Assembly (NCBI GenBank): GCA_948567375.1
Contig: OX419761.1
Span: 48,486,501 to 48,550,500 of the forward strand
Direction of reading: 5' to 3'
DNA from: Lunularia cruciata
Lineage: Eukaryota > Streptophyta > Marchantiopsida > Lunulariales > Lunulariaceae
DNA: 64,000 nucleotides
Part shown: positions 10,175 to 26,443 of the stretch, piece after piece
Layout of the letters: every line of letters starts with the position of its first letter
Position numbering within the stretch: the first letter of the stretch is position 1
Made by a program: the position numbers and the translations under genes
The notes under the pieces: generated by a model
What the model was told of the DNA's origin: nothing
Databases searched by the model: none
The model's input: the letters and a program-made list of their open reading frames with translations, nothing else

Positions 10175-13100
10175 ATTTTGTAAATCTGTAGCAAATTGCA
10201 CAGATAATTAGAGAATTTATATCTTGAAATCATATCTTTCTCACTCATTATCTTTAGTCATGCTAATGTTGACTAAATAATTATTAAACTAATTTAATTT
10301 AAAGTATTTAATATAAAAAATCTATACTCTAATACAAATAAACTAATAAGTATTTAATAATTAAACAAGAAAGGTATATTATTTCTTTCACTTATAATGA
10401 TTATTGATCTTTGGGCCTTTAAGATCCAAGGATCTAACTTTTTTTAGATACTAGCTTTTTTTTATATCTATCACATTAGGTGTGGAGAGCAATGGTTAGT
10501 GCAATCCACCAGAGAGTAATTGCATGATTCTTGACATACTCAAATAGTTTGTAGATCATCCAATTTGCATAGTTCATATATCTCATGTGTAGTATTGCAA
10601 ATTTATAGTACAAGTATTATTGGACTCAATCCATTTTACCTCTTATTTGTTATCCTTGTTTGTGCTTGATGGGTCTTCCTATCCTATCCTATCAATGATG
10701 GTTCTCATTGATGTAGGTTGAACAATATTTGAGCATCCAATTCATTCACACTCTTGATAAGCTCCTATCACTTGTACACACATGGATAGAAGTCAAGCTG
10801 ACCATATGCCTTTTGCTAAAAGAATAGATCATATGAATACCCTCAAGCTAGATGAAATGGGTTAAGGATTTAGGGAATTGTTATATTATAATTTGCTAAC
10901 TTTGGATCTTGAAAGCATCACTCCAAAAACTACCCATCCAATCACTTTCATCCATGTCTCATCTTAAATTGTTGTGGATCTCGATATGCAATATCATAAA
11001 TTCAACTTGAAATATTTTCCCTTACAACAAGGAGGTACCTATGAAATTCTCTAGCTAACTCTCTGCAAAATTAAAAATAATAATAATAAGGAACTTGTCT
11101 ATCCACACCTATTTAATATATTTCTACACCTCTTGCCAATAATTCTAAATCTCTCATCATGTTGGAAAGTTTTGAATTAACATACAGTTTCACATCTCTC
11201 GTCAAGTTGTAGAGTTTGAATTAGCATATGGTTGTGGATTCCCAATCGTCTCACTCTAGGAGGTGTGAGAGCTTGACTAAAGCACTTAAAGGATAGCTTT
11301 CAAAACTTTGTGCACGTTAACATATATTCAAGTACATGGATATGAACTAGCTTTGTACAAAACATGTCATGCAATAAAGAATTGCATAGTCACTGCAAGA
11401 TAAAGTTTGCAGTCTTCAGCCTTGAGCTTAAGTGTCTTGTTTCTTTGCAAGTCTATCAAGCTCTGATATTTTGAGTTCTCAATTTAAAGTCATGCTCTTC
11501 ATTAAGTGCATTGTACTTTCTATATAAATCCCTTGCACTAGAAGCATAATTTGTTTACTTTCAACCACAAACAAGATCATGCATCTTAAGCTCAATGTCT
11601 CTTTGTCATTACCTTGATTACCCCTTTTGTAGTGCACACATCTTTGTTGCTTTTGTTCACAAAGTTATATTCACCATCTTGTTTGCTTCTCTTGATATGT
11701 GGTCTTTTAATTACAAAAATCTGTGATATATTTGTTTGCAATGCTTCCCAACAATCATGCCAATACCAATTTGCTCTTATGCGTATTTCATCTTTTTCTC
11801 CTCCTTTTTACAGATTTTTCCTATCCAAGGAGTGTCATCCTTCAAGTATTGGATGTGATGATGAGTATGAAGTATGATGAATATCCTACTCTTTTGATAT
11901 AAATGTTCATCCAAAATCTTTTGATTGATGAGCCCTCATATCTGGGTTTAGTTTTAACTAAGCATCTTTATGAGTACATGCACTCTTCACATAAGAATCC
12001 GGAAGATTTTGCTAACAACCTATCTTACTAGATGCCTCATACACTACTTGTCCGACAGTACTACCACTTGGACTACTACTACTCACATGAGATATTTGAG
12101 GCACTTTACAATGATTAATCTCCATGTTCATGGATGTTTTATCCACAAAATTTCTAGCCTTTGATGAGCACTCCATTGGAAGTGCATAAGATCCTATTGT
12201 TAGGAGGAGATGTGGAAACAAATAGTTGAATTCTTTGCTAATTTAGAACTCTTTAACTTTATGAGAAATTCAAAATCATGGACGTGATGTGAGAAAAACC
12301 ATAATAGGTGTAGAGATATCAGTTCCTGTAAATAGTGGAATATTTTACCCGATAATTTTATCCCACTTGCAAAGTGGCAAAACCCTATCCATTAGCTAGT
12401 ATGCCCTAAATCTAGAATGAATCCAACCTGTTTTGTTATACAAAATACTATACACTAAAAAAAAGGGAAGAAAACCTATGTGCATGTATTACCTTTGCAT
12501 CACCTAAAGTTCCATTTTATTTATATATATACACAAATAGAATTAATTACTTTGCTGAGTTTAATATGACATTTGAAAGCTAAATCAAGTTCAATTATAT
12601 ATGATTAGGTTGATAGTTATATTATTATTACTATTAACTTTTAATATTATTATAGAATGATATTAAGTACATGAATATAATATTATACTTATGAAAGTAT
12701 TAGTTATATAATTTGTTGTTAGTTTTGGATGTGAATAATGAATCATTAGTAGAAAGTAGACTTGGATAAATATGGATTTGTATTGAATTTGGAGTTGAAA
12801 GTAGCTACAATACAATTAATTTGTATTCTTTAACATAATTATAATATTTCTTGTAAAATAAAAACCTAACGTTAAAGAGAGTTTAGTTTGATCACTTATC
12901 TTGCAATTATTTATTTGTTTTGTAGATACAACTATTTTTATAACTTTCTTGACCTAACATTTTCTCTTAATTAAGCTAAATTCTAATATGGTCATATTTA
13001 TAAAGCAAGGCAATGTTGTATTCATTCATATAAGACTTTTTTTAGCCAACATTAAACTTTGAGTACTATAATGAGAGGTATTTTATTATTTGAATTTATT

Positions 13101-15700
13101 TTACATCAAAATTCCTCAAATTTAACTTAGAATTTTCTTTTATTCAGTTTTTGTGTCAAAATAATTTATAGCAAATAAAAATATTTCAACTTTCCTTCAA
13201 ATGTCCTTGTTTTGTCTAACTTTATTTCATTGTCTTATGTTTTGATTTATTTGTTAAGGTGATTGCAATCATGATTAATGTCATGCATGTTAACTCTACT
13301 CTTGGGTTGTTTAATTAAATATATCCACCAAAAAGTTAGTAATCTTTATTGGGGAGACAAATGAGTATATCATGATCTATTTTACACAAATATAGAAGTT
13401 TTAGTTAAAAGGTATATTGAAGTGATAGCATGTACACAAAATGAATATGTTAATGAAACATATAAGATACCCAAATATTATAATATGTATATTGAAGTTA
13501 AAGAAGTATCAGTAGTTTGATGAAAAAAAATATATACAAATTTTATATATCTAGAGTATGAATTTTAAGAAGGAAATGAAAGTATTTACTTTTTCAAATA
13601 TCAGGAAGAAGATCCAACGATACAAGAATAAACAATGCAAGAAGATGTTACATTTTTCACCATAAGAGTGCTAAAATAGAAATCTAAAGGAGTCAAAACA
13701 ATATAAAAAATAGAAAATAATATAAAAAACAAGATTGAGTTGGTATAAAAAGATAGAAACAATTGTCATATACTTTTTTTGAAAATTCACTTTGTTTCTA
13801 CAGTTAATTTATGATCTCTTTGACTTAATTAAATAATAACAAGGAAAATAAAATTTTAGACCATCAAACTCATTTATTCAATAACAACTGTTTTATGAAT
13901 TAATCTATCTCTCTCTTAGTTCGTTGAATCTTATAGAGGAACATAATATCTACAATAGTGAACTTTTACTACAACAACAATAGAGATTAATTACAAATAA
14001 ATATAAGATAACATGCTCTCTTTCGCAATCTACCTATATTTGATTGATATACTAAAAAATAGAATTTAAAAGCCTAATGAAAATGTATATAGTGACATTG
14101 TAGCTTTAAGGTGTCTCGAGTAATATTTATTTAGATATTTGAGATTAACTCTTGTCGAGAAAATTAATAATTTTTTTATGAAATCTACAATGCACAGGGC
14201 ATGAAAAATGACAAATGAAAATTAATAATTATATGTAATGATAATTTCGTTAGATATCCGATAAACTAATAAGAGATCTTTGATTAAGAATAGGAGTTTA
14301 TATTGAATCTCTGTTGCCTAATTTATACATTTCATGATTTTTTAGTCTAGTAAGACAAACTAAGACCTTAATAGCCTAAAAATTTGATTTGATGGCAAAA
14401 ACTGATTATTGCTATTTGAGTAGTAATAGAATTATCTAATAGAATTATAATAAAATTTCATACAAACAAATTCGAGTATTTAGTAGCGGTTCACTAGAGA
14501 ATATATGTCTAAATTTACGTTGTATTTTGTTGACTCTTCTTACCTTGTTAGCAGTCAATATATATCTTATTCTCAATAATGATAATAACTATTCCTGTTT
14601 TACAAATGTAATGAATTTATTTTTCTAAAATCTAATAAAAGACTCCATATAGGTGATTATCCTAACTCTACACACGCATAAAACATAAGATATTAATTAT
14701 CATACTTCCATATAATTTCATTTGTCACAGATCGATAAATCAGTGATTATAATACCTATATAGTTGTAGACTAAAAATATAAGTATGGGCTTTTCAGAAC
14801 TAATTTATCTCATCTACATCCACACAGTAAGCTTTAAAATTAAGTAGACCAAATAACGAAGATATATATTAAAAAAATAACAGGACTTTTCTTGTAAGAT
14901 GACTTTTATTACGGATATACAGTTATTAATATAGCAATCAATTTTATCTACATTGAGTATGCTTCTTGTTAAATAGAAAGTTAGTCATAGTAGACATTAT
15001 AAAATTAATTTAGATAATATTTATTATATCTGGAGGTTGATACTAATATGAACCTCAACATATTAGAAAATATTATACATACGAGTTATTCTAGAATTTC
15101 AATGAATAAAGAAACTTATACAGAATTTTAAACCAACTTCTCCTATATTTGTTATTGTACTTTTCAACCTAACAAATTTTCTCTAAATTTTATTTTAAAC
15201 TGACAATATAACAAATGCTGAAAGTTATGCATTGTTCAGCTCATTGATTGTTTATAACCTTATAAACTAGTGCACATTTAGGTTGCATCTAAAAATATCT
15301 AACGTCCTAAGTGAGGATCAATAAGAAACATCAACTCCTTCATATCACAACAATGAAGAATACGAATAATCGATAACTATATAAACAGAACATGGATTAA
15401 CATGGCATATGGATATATCTCCTTGATTGATAGCAAGAACAGAAATCATTTATACTATTTAATCTTATTATCTTAAATTAAAATTCAGGGGTACTAGAGA
15501 AGTTACTAGTTTACTTTGTTTAATTTTAGGTGCTTTCTTAGGTTCTCTTTTGTAGAATCAGAACATATCTCTAAGTACCTCAAGCTCTCATTAAACTTGA
15601 TGTAATTACAACAACAGACCTTTGGACTCTAAAATGGAGACATTGCTAAATAGATGACCAACGTATTTATTTATTTGCCCCTTCGATCAAGGCATGGAAT
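10172..15700. other. AT-rich region with no identified gene
   Basis: No frame longer than about 90 codons and none with recognisable content. 10430-12400 is slightly less AT-rich and may hold a very degenerate repeat element. From about 15600 the base composition rises towards that of the RPT4 gene. Confidence 0.55.
12381..12407 (-). repeat. Right copy of a 27-bp inverted repeat
   Basis: Inverted partner of 8969-8995. No clear target duplication is visible beside either copy, so a DNA-transposon reading is only a possibility. Confidence 0.7.
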
Positions 15701-15757
15701 GATCAAATTATTCTTCTGCAGAAGGTATACGTTAAGAACGTGCGTCAAACATCCTCA

Positions 15758-15805
15758 AACATAACAAAATAGCTCTGCCAGAAAACATAACAAAATAGCT
15801 CTCCA
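15758..15805 (+). repeat. Short direct repeat in RPT4 upstream region
   Basis: ACATAACAAAATAGCTCT occurs twice, 26 bases apart, about 300 bases upstream of the RPT4 start codon. A role in regulation is possible but not shown. Confidence 0.7.
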
Positions 15806-15968
15806 TCTTCAAATCCGCAACTTAAGAAGAAGAGCCTATGCTGAAGGGGGATTCAGATACACAACTGTGTAAAGTCGCCCGAAATTGCGGGGAAGTACGA
15901 AAGTCCGTTTAGCACCTTTAGGCTCGAGAGTATGCGGGAGAGCCAGTTCAGAGAAGAGGGGAAAGCCT

Positions 15969-15978
15969 TTTAGGGTTT
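15969..15978 (+). promoter_or_regulatory. telo-box-like element upstream of RPT4
   Basis: The plus strand reads TTTTAGGGTTTG about 120 bases before the ATG. This is the reverse of the plant telo-box AAACCCTA, which is common near transcription starts of plant housekeeping genes. Calling it functional is inference. Confidence 0.45.
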
Positions 15979-16094
15979 GAATATCGCAGTTGTAGTTGAG
16001 GTTCTGCTCGAGAGAACGGACGAAGAGAGCTCTCGGGAGAGCTGTGGAGCGTTCAGGAGTGCAAGCAAAACAGGAAAAGTAACAACGTGCGGAA

Positions 16095-20061
<3,967 letters not shown>

Positions 20062-20109
20062 GAGGTTGTAATTTTTAGTTTGGGTCGAGAGCCCACATGA
20101 AATCCATCA

Positions 20110-20115
20110 ATAAAG
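20110..20115 (+). terminator. Poly(A) signal of RPT4
   Basis: AATAAA 49 bases after the RPT4 stop codon. It is the only canonical signal I noted close to the stop, so a short 3' UTR is likely. Confidence 0.6.
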
Positions 20116-22880
20116 GCTGTAGATAAATATATGTTGTCACCCCCCTCCACGTTCGTCAGAGTGCAATTCAGTAGGGTCTTACTAAAGGGTCGCAAGTCCC
20201 GTGGGTCCGAAGTAGCTAGGCACGCTTCTCTTCGAGGGGCCATGCCCTGAATCTTGCAAACAATGACAGAGGAGAACAGCTGAGTATCAAATTCTATGGC
20301 ACAAGATGGTGGCAGCAGTAATGGCAAGGATTCCCTCTTGAAGAAGATGATGGAGATGATTCTACATGTAAAGGCTTCCACAACAACTCTCGTCTGATTC
20401 AAGTTTGAAACCTCTGATTCATTATTGGTCCGACTTGCAGGCTACACACGCCTTGTCTTAGTTCCTTTTCACAATTTTGTACACCCTTAGACTCCACTGC
20501 CTCCAGCTCTTGCAAAAGCTGGATATTCGAAGGCTTGCCTTCATCATTGTGTATCAAAGTCGATCAAGCTTGTGAGGAAGTTGCAACTTCTTACATCTCG
20601 CACAAAAGTTGGATGCATTGGTAAGCATCGTGGAATGTCGTCTAGCTTTATCTTTGGTAGCGTTTGCTTCTCACTGTAACTTTCAATTTACAGAAATCTT
20701 ATATTAGTTGGTAAGTGGAACATTCTGCATGACAGGTCAGATTATTATTTTCGAACTCAGCAGGCAACGTGAGATGCCTTTAGGAGCTTAAAGTAAGGCT
20801 CGTCTTTCAAGGAGATGTGTTGGTCTAGCCATGGTCTAGCCATCAGGAGTCTGTTGAGTAAGGACGGCCATGTTCAAAGTTAATATGCGTTGAATATCAT
20901 CTCCACACCCAACTTGACATTCTCCTTACGCTCAAATATTTCCTTTCAACGGTTGCCTTTATCTGAAGTTGCTATTTAGACCCCTTAATATTGCTTCTTG
21001 AACGATTTTGTGATTTCAATTATACAGCCGGAGAGAAACTACTTGATATGATATGCACCGGTCACGACTTACTCCAAGCCCTTGCTACCTTGTTTCTTAA
21101 CTAATTCTAAGACCTGTGACCGATTTGTTTTGGTCCATTTTTCTTCTCTTCACTAATTATATTCTTATTTGTTCGATTCAGTTTCCTTTCTTTTTGGATC
21201 GGTGTGCTGCTAACGAAGGACGCTTGCTTACTAGTGTATATCCGAGCTTTTAGTGCAAGGAGAGCTTGTAGGCAAGTTCCATCTTTCTGCTCAAGTGTTC
21301 TGTCAGTCAGAGTGTTGCGATATTCCCAGTCCCTTACTTCTTTTTCGTTCTTTTGAGATGGTATGGCAGTGAATCCCGTAATATCATTCACAGGTATTAA
21401 AGTAGTCATTCTTAGGTAAGTACTAACCTGTCACATTGTCACCATTTTCTTGCGAAGTCATGATGTGTCTTGTTTAGATGACATATCCTCTGTATATACT
21501 GACCAGCAATAAATGACACGCTGTCTGCTGAATTTCCTGATCTTGCATGGAAGAATGTTCGTTGCTGATGACGTGATTGATTCAGCAGACTCTAGGATTC
21601 TCTTTCAGTTTGCTTCAACTGATTGTGTCAAAGCTTCCAAAATTCCAGTGCGTACCTCTTTACATTTCACATTTTTGGGTAGGAAACCCAAAACTCCGGA
21701 GACCTCTATGATTATCTTGCTCATGATCAGTAGCTACTCACGAGCGCTGGTGTGGTCAATCAAACCCGCTTGTGCCACCTTCGAAGTAGAAGTCTTTTCC
21801 TCGACATCATATTTTGCGCTTACAGATTCTGTTCTTCTCATCAGTAAGTTTTTCCAGGTCTGTTACCATCTTTCTGACTGCCCAACGTGCCTACTTCACT
21901 GCATTCAGGTCAAGCTTTCTTCTCTGGATGTGATAGATACTGTGCGTTCTAGATTGCTCTGTCTAATGCGACGATATAGCGGAAAGTTGACATGCGGCTG
22001 CACAGTTTCAGGTCAAGATCTATTCGTGCCCATCTTATTCGCTTTAATTCGCTCTGCCCTCATGCGGTGATTGCTAAAAAATGAAGTTGCTTCTGCCACA
22101 TATCTGCCTATCTGTCAATGAATGTCTGGAACACCTGACTTATCTACTCCTGGTAATCTTCATAGCTTGTACGAGCAGCTGGTGTACTGTCTTAACCTCG
22201 AGTACTTGCGATCGTTAGTGGAGAACCCAAATTGTCCCAAGCGGACAGAAATCTCGGATACAGAAGCAAAGCCCCATATCTTATTTGATGTGGGTGTGCT
22301 TGTCATAGTGTGCCCCTGCGGAGATTAGACTTAATGCTGAGTGCTAATTGCTATGTGAGGCTTCTGTTGTAGACGGGCGGAGATGGACAGATCAAACGTA
22401 TCTGGTGGACATTCAGAGGATTCTAACAAGTTTTTCGTCTGTGAATCACCTTATTCTCGAACGTACCTGCGAACCGAGGTTACTTGGCTTGACTAATCTA
22501 CCTTAGTTGCGTGCGATCTTCTCTTGAGAATGTATTTCTGGCCGAGTACTCTCTCACTCAATCGGTAGGAAGCACACAACCAGGTCCTCCTTACGCAAGA
22601 GGATTCACCCTTGAACCTGCCCTTTTAAAGACGAGGTGAAGTGTCTTCCATCTGTTGATTACCGACAACATATCAAGTTACCCCGCCGAAAAGCAAAGTC
22701 CCACCTCCCTTTGCCACCGCCCGCTTTCTCGACAAATCCAAGGTGAGAATCGTCCCGCCTTTGTCATCTGCAACCGGCGTACCTTGTACACGAGGAAAAT
22801 AGCGGCTTTCAATCCACCACTTCAAAAGAGGGTAGCACGCGGGCAGTGAAGAAGAGCAACAGCGAGCGGTGACCACCGAA
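20116..22880. other. Intergenic region downstream of RPT4
   Basis: GC content is gene-like, but no frame gives a recognisable protein. A short open stretch after an AG at about 20495, ending at a GTAAGC near 20620, and an open stretch at 21513-22070 look mildly coding-like but lack motifs. They could be UTR, non-coding RNA or decayed exons. Confidence 0.4.
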
Positions 22881-22907
22881 CACAGAATTGCGCACTTCCC
22901 CTCAAGC

Positions 22908-23026
22908 TTGCAGTGGGCCGCTGCCTCTTCACCGTCTGTTGTCAAGACGTGCACGGAGGCCATCCATGTCCATTTGGATGATTACGATCATGCGCAGTAT
23001 CGAGTCACGGAGTGGCGGGTCAGTTG
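22908..23026 (+). pseudogene. Possible exon fragment, weak resemblance to ARPC2 N-terminus
   Basis: After a CAG at 22908-22910 the plus strand is open to a TAG near 23026. The peptide contains S-S-P-S-V-V-K, then E-A-I-H-V-H-L-D-D-Y-D-H-A-Q-Y-R-V. The pattern 'E-x-x-H-x-x-D/E-F/Y-x-x-x-x-Y-R/H-V' recalls the start of plant Arp2/3 complex subunit 2. No further exons are seen, so this is at most a fragment and may be chance. Confidence 0.2.
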
Positions 23027-23288
23027 GTAGTGATTGCGAAGGTCACTGGAAAACGAGTCAGCCAGTCAATAGCGCGGGCTGATGATCTCACCCGTAGTTC
23101 ATTGCGCTTTACCTGGGCACGGACTTGGGTTGGTCACGCTTTTGAAGGTAACTCAGGTTAAGTTCTCGATAGCGGGTCCACCAGTGAGAAGAGAAAGGGT
23201 GGGAGGAAAGGAAGGGAAGGGGAGGGCAGGTTGGTTCACGCCATGAAGATGTTCCATCACTTCTGCACCGTCTGTTCGCAGACCATAG

Positions 23289-23313
23289 ATGGATGGATGG
23301 ATGGATGGATGCA
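23289..23313 (+). repeat. (GGAT)n microsatellite
   Basis: About six GGAT units in a row. Confidence 0.9.
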
Positions 23314-25700
23314 TGACAAGCGTCACACACAATGGATGCTCTACAGTTTTTGACGAGGGTGTCATGGATGCGCAGAGATGCTTCATGTGTATGACATATG
23401 CTTGTTAAGGAGACACGTGGCGACGTCGTGGACCATTGGGCAAATGAAACTTCCCCATCATTTCATTAAACCGACATATCCTGCCTGTCAATCCGGTTTC
23501 CAATACCGTATGCCTCGATCCCCTTGCCAGCACTGCCTTTACTTGAAAAACCGCTTTGATGAAAATGATGTTCTGTAAACAATACACTGGTATGTGTAAG
23601 ACAATTTCATGGTACCTCCCGTGTTTACTTTTTGCCTGAAGGAACTGACGCTCTACTGAGCTCTACTGAGCCGGCCCTCAGGATTACCCCAAGGATTAGG
23701 ACCATTTTCCTTTAGCTACCCCTATGTAAGGTTACTCAAATTCTTACAGTAGAGTGGTCTTAGGGCATGGATCATGTCGTAGATGGTTCATTCTCATGTT
23801 AATGTTTGTCGTTGCCAATAAGAACCCCGAGGATTAACGTGCTACCGTGCTACCGTCTTGTCTATGACAATATCATGGGACAGAAGCAGTAAACACTCAT
23901 CAACAAGCAGGAGTCCGTTGGTAATTAGTTTGAGATGTGTTTGATATGTTATATGTGATGAGAGAACACTTTCTCGGGCTTCGTGTAAAGCACCCAATAC
24001 TGGGTGCTGAACTTTGATGCATATTTTTTCCTTGCCCACAAGTAAGTATAGTATACCATATTGTTCCCTTGTATTGGGTTGAGGAGCATGTTTTCGTTAG
24101 AATATTGCTAACTGCTACGCTAAGTGTACTAAAATATTATATTGGATTCGAGTCCTACCTCAAGTCAGTGCTCAAAATATAGGTACCAACGACTAATTGA
24201 TGAGCAGTTATATTTTGGCAAGACAGATATTGAGCAAGTTAATTATTGATCAATAGCGAATGACACAAGTTTAGAACACTGCAAAGTAGTAGAGAGGGTA
24301 AAAGGAACTAGAAAAGCAATGGAGTAAAGATGGTAAAACTAGGACTCACTCGTGGTAAGGAGTGAATCGCTCCGTATGCAGTCCAGGCATATTCTCAGAT
24401 GCCAACATGCCTATACATCAACGATAGTAATGGTGGTCATGCATGGGAGAGTGTTGAGGCCAATGTCTATTGCCGGCCGCTCCAATTCACGAGTTCGTGC
24501 ATATCCATACATGGATGGCAGACTCCCATACATCATTGCCCAATGCATGAAAGCGTGTTTGACCGCCTTCTGCCGACCCACTAGACGACGAGGCTTCAAG
24601 ATAAGAAAGGAATCCAATCTATACGTGTCAATTCCAGATAGGTCAAACCCAAGGGCCTCCATCTTTTGATTTCATCGAATCACAAGCCAGCTAGAAAGTA
24701 ATAGTAATCATCCGTCACGCGCACTCGCTGTCAATACATGGAATTACCGCCCACCGCTCCCCGTAGATACTACAATCTGACGGTCAGATTCTGTTTGTTC
24801 GCTTCACCTCCTCTGTTCACTTTGTAGGTGAAGGTTATCGTAAGCATCCGTCACGCGCAGTTGATCGTATTGCATCTAAATGCCGCCCCATCTTAGCCAT
24901 CGAAACCCAGATCCACTTCAATCCAACGGCTACCCCCCATTTATCCGCCCAAATCTCTTTCACCCGGATAATCATAACCTACTTATGCGGCATTAACCAG
25001 CAAACTCTGTCGCTCATCTTGTGGAGGGTGCAGTTGACATGGCGTCCAACGTGGTTGTTATTACTGACTAGGACACAATACGTGGATAACATACTGACCT
25101 GGCGTGAGGTGGATGGTGGATACTGTGCCAAACCAGACGGGTTTGCGGAAGGAGAGGTTGCGATCGCGAGTATTGTGAGGAAATATTTTAAAGGATTATA
25201 TCGGGAAAAGGAGAAGCGGACGGGCGGGCAGGCAGGCAATGCAAGGTGAGGTAAAGGCGGAACGGGATCGGCAGCTGTGGAAGCAGGGCAGCGCTGGGCC
25301 GGGCAGGGCAGGCACGGAAGGAAACGAAGTGAAGGGGAGCGGAGAGGAAAGGAGACGGGCTGCTGCCGCGCGACGCGATGCGATGCGATGCGCTGAGCTG
25401 CTTTTGGAGGGGAAGAGGGGGAGAGGGAGAGAACTGCTCTGGTGAAGGGCGGTCGACTTTCAGATCGATACACTAAGCGGGTTCCTCTACCCGGTGTGAT
25501 CTTGTTGGAGAACGCATCGCGAGTGAGTAGTGAGTCAGGTGCGGAAATTGTCGCAGCAGCAGGATGATTTCTTGAGAGATAATCGAACAACATTAACGAC
25601 AACAACGAGCGGAGCTCGCATATTCGTTTAACTGTGTTAGTGGCAAGCGCGGTTTCGTTCTGTGGTCGATGTTGCTGTGGCAGCATTGTCGTAGCCTCGG
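23314..25700. other. Intergenic and promoter region upstream of the XS-RING gene
   Basis: No gene recognised. From about 25140 to 25440 the plus strand is strongly purine-rich (GGGCAGG, GGAGAGG runs) with a short GATGC repeat at 25376-25394. This looks like the proximal promoter or the start of the leader of the gene at 26444. The motif CATCCGTCACGCGCA occurs twice (about 24706 and 24846), spaced by about 140 bases. Confidence 0.45.
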
Positions 25701-25739
25701 GTCGGCTTGGCTTGCCGGCGTCGCCTTGTCTTAATTTGT

Positions 25740-26443
25740 GAGAGGGAGGAGAAGTGAGGGAGGGGAGAGTGCAGTTTGAAGAAGGTAATAGTTACACTCT
25801 CTCAGACGATTGCTCGTCGGTTTTGTTGCAAGTCGTGAGGACCAGGAGTGGTGACCAACGGAAGTTCTCCATAGGTTCTACAGTAGTGTCGTTGAGTCTA
25901 CAGTGGAGTTTATACATCGGATGTGCGAGTTTTATTGCGAATTGAGTCTCAACTTGCATAGTTAGGTGAACTCTCATTTCTGTGAGCCAACTTGTCCGTC
26001 CACGCTCCTTATCAGCTGTTTAAGCGAGAAAGGGACTTCGTGTAGGAATGACTAGATTGGAAATGTCGATTGGAGCTGTCCAGTAAGGGACTTGAGGTTT
26101 TCCAAATATAGTGTTATTCCCTCTGCTCGTTATTCGGATGAGTTGGAACAAGCGAGTTCTGATATGTTGTTTTAGTTTTCATCTCCCCGCATGTAGACGC
26201 ACCTAGTAGTTTGTGATTCAGAGATTTTATATTTCTCTGAGGCAGTTGTGAAGGAGTTTCGGAAGCTGTATAGCTTAATGCTATGGTTCCAGCTGGAAGT
26301 CTGTTCATCGAGTAGGTTTATATGTCGGAGAGAGCTGGAAATATTTGCTCTGAGCTAGTTGCGGTTTCCATCAAAGTGTTGTGTGTAATTTCTTCCGTAT
26401 TTCGTATTTTTGTGTGTAGGTTGAGGAGTGAAGTGGCCAACCA
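25740..26443 (+). other. Probable 5' UTR of the XS-RING gene
   Basis: A non-coding, gene-like stretch leading to the ATG at 26444. It may contain an intron: TTTTTGTGTGTAG at 26408-26420 is a good acceptor just before the start codon. Transcript data would be needed to place the transcription start. Confidence 0.4.

Noticed and set aside
21513-22070. 185-codon open frame on the plus strand
   Set aside because: No recognisable motif, no conserved-looking start, and unlikely amino-acid pattern. Left as intergenic.
24144-24157. GGATTCGAGTCC, similar to a tRNA T-arm
   Set aside because: No matching acceptor, D or anticodon stems could be found upstream.
24979-25686. 235-codon open frame on the minus strand upstream of the XS-RING gene
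   Set aside because: It is the complement of a purine-rich promoter stretch. The peptide is low-complexity (S, P, R, L) with no domain.
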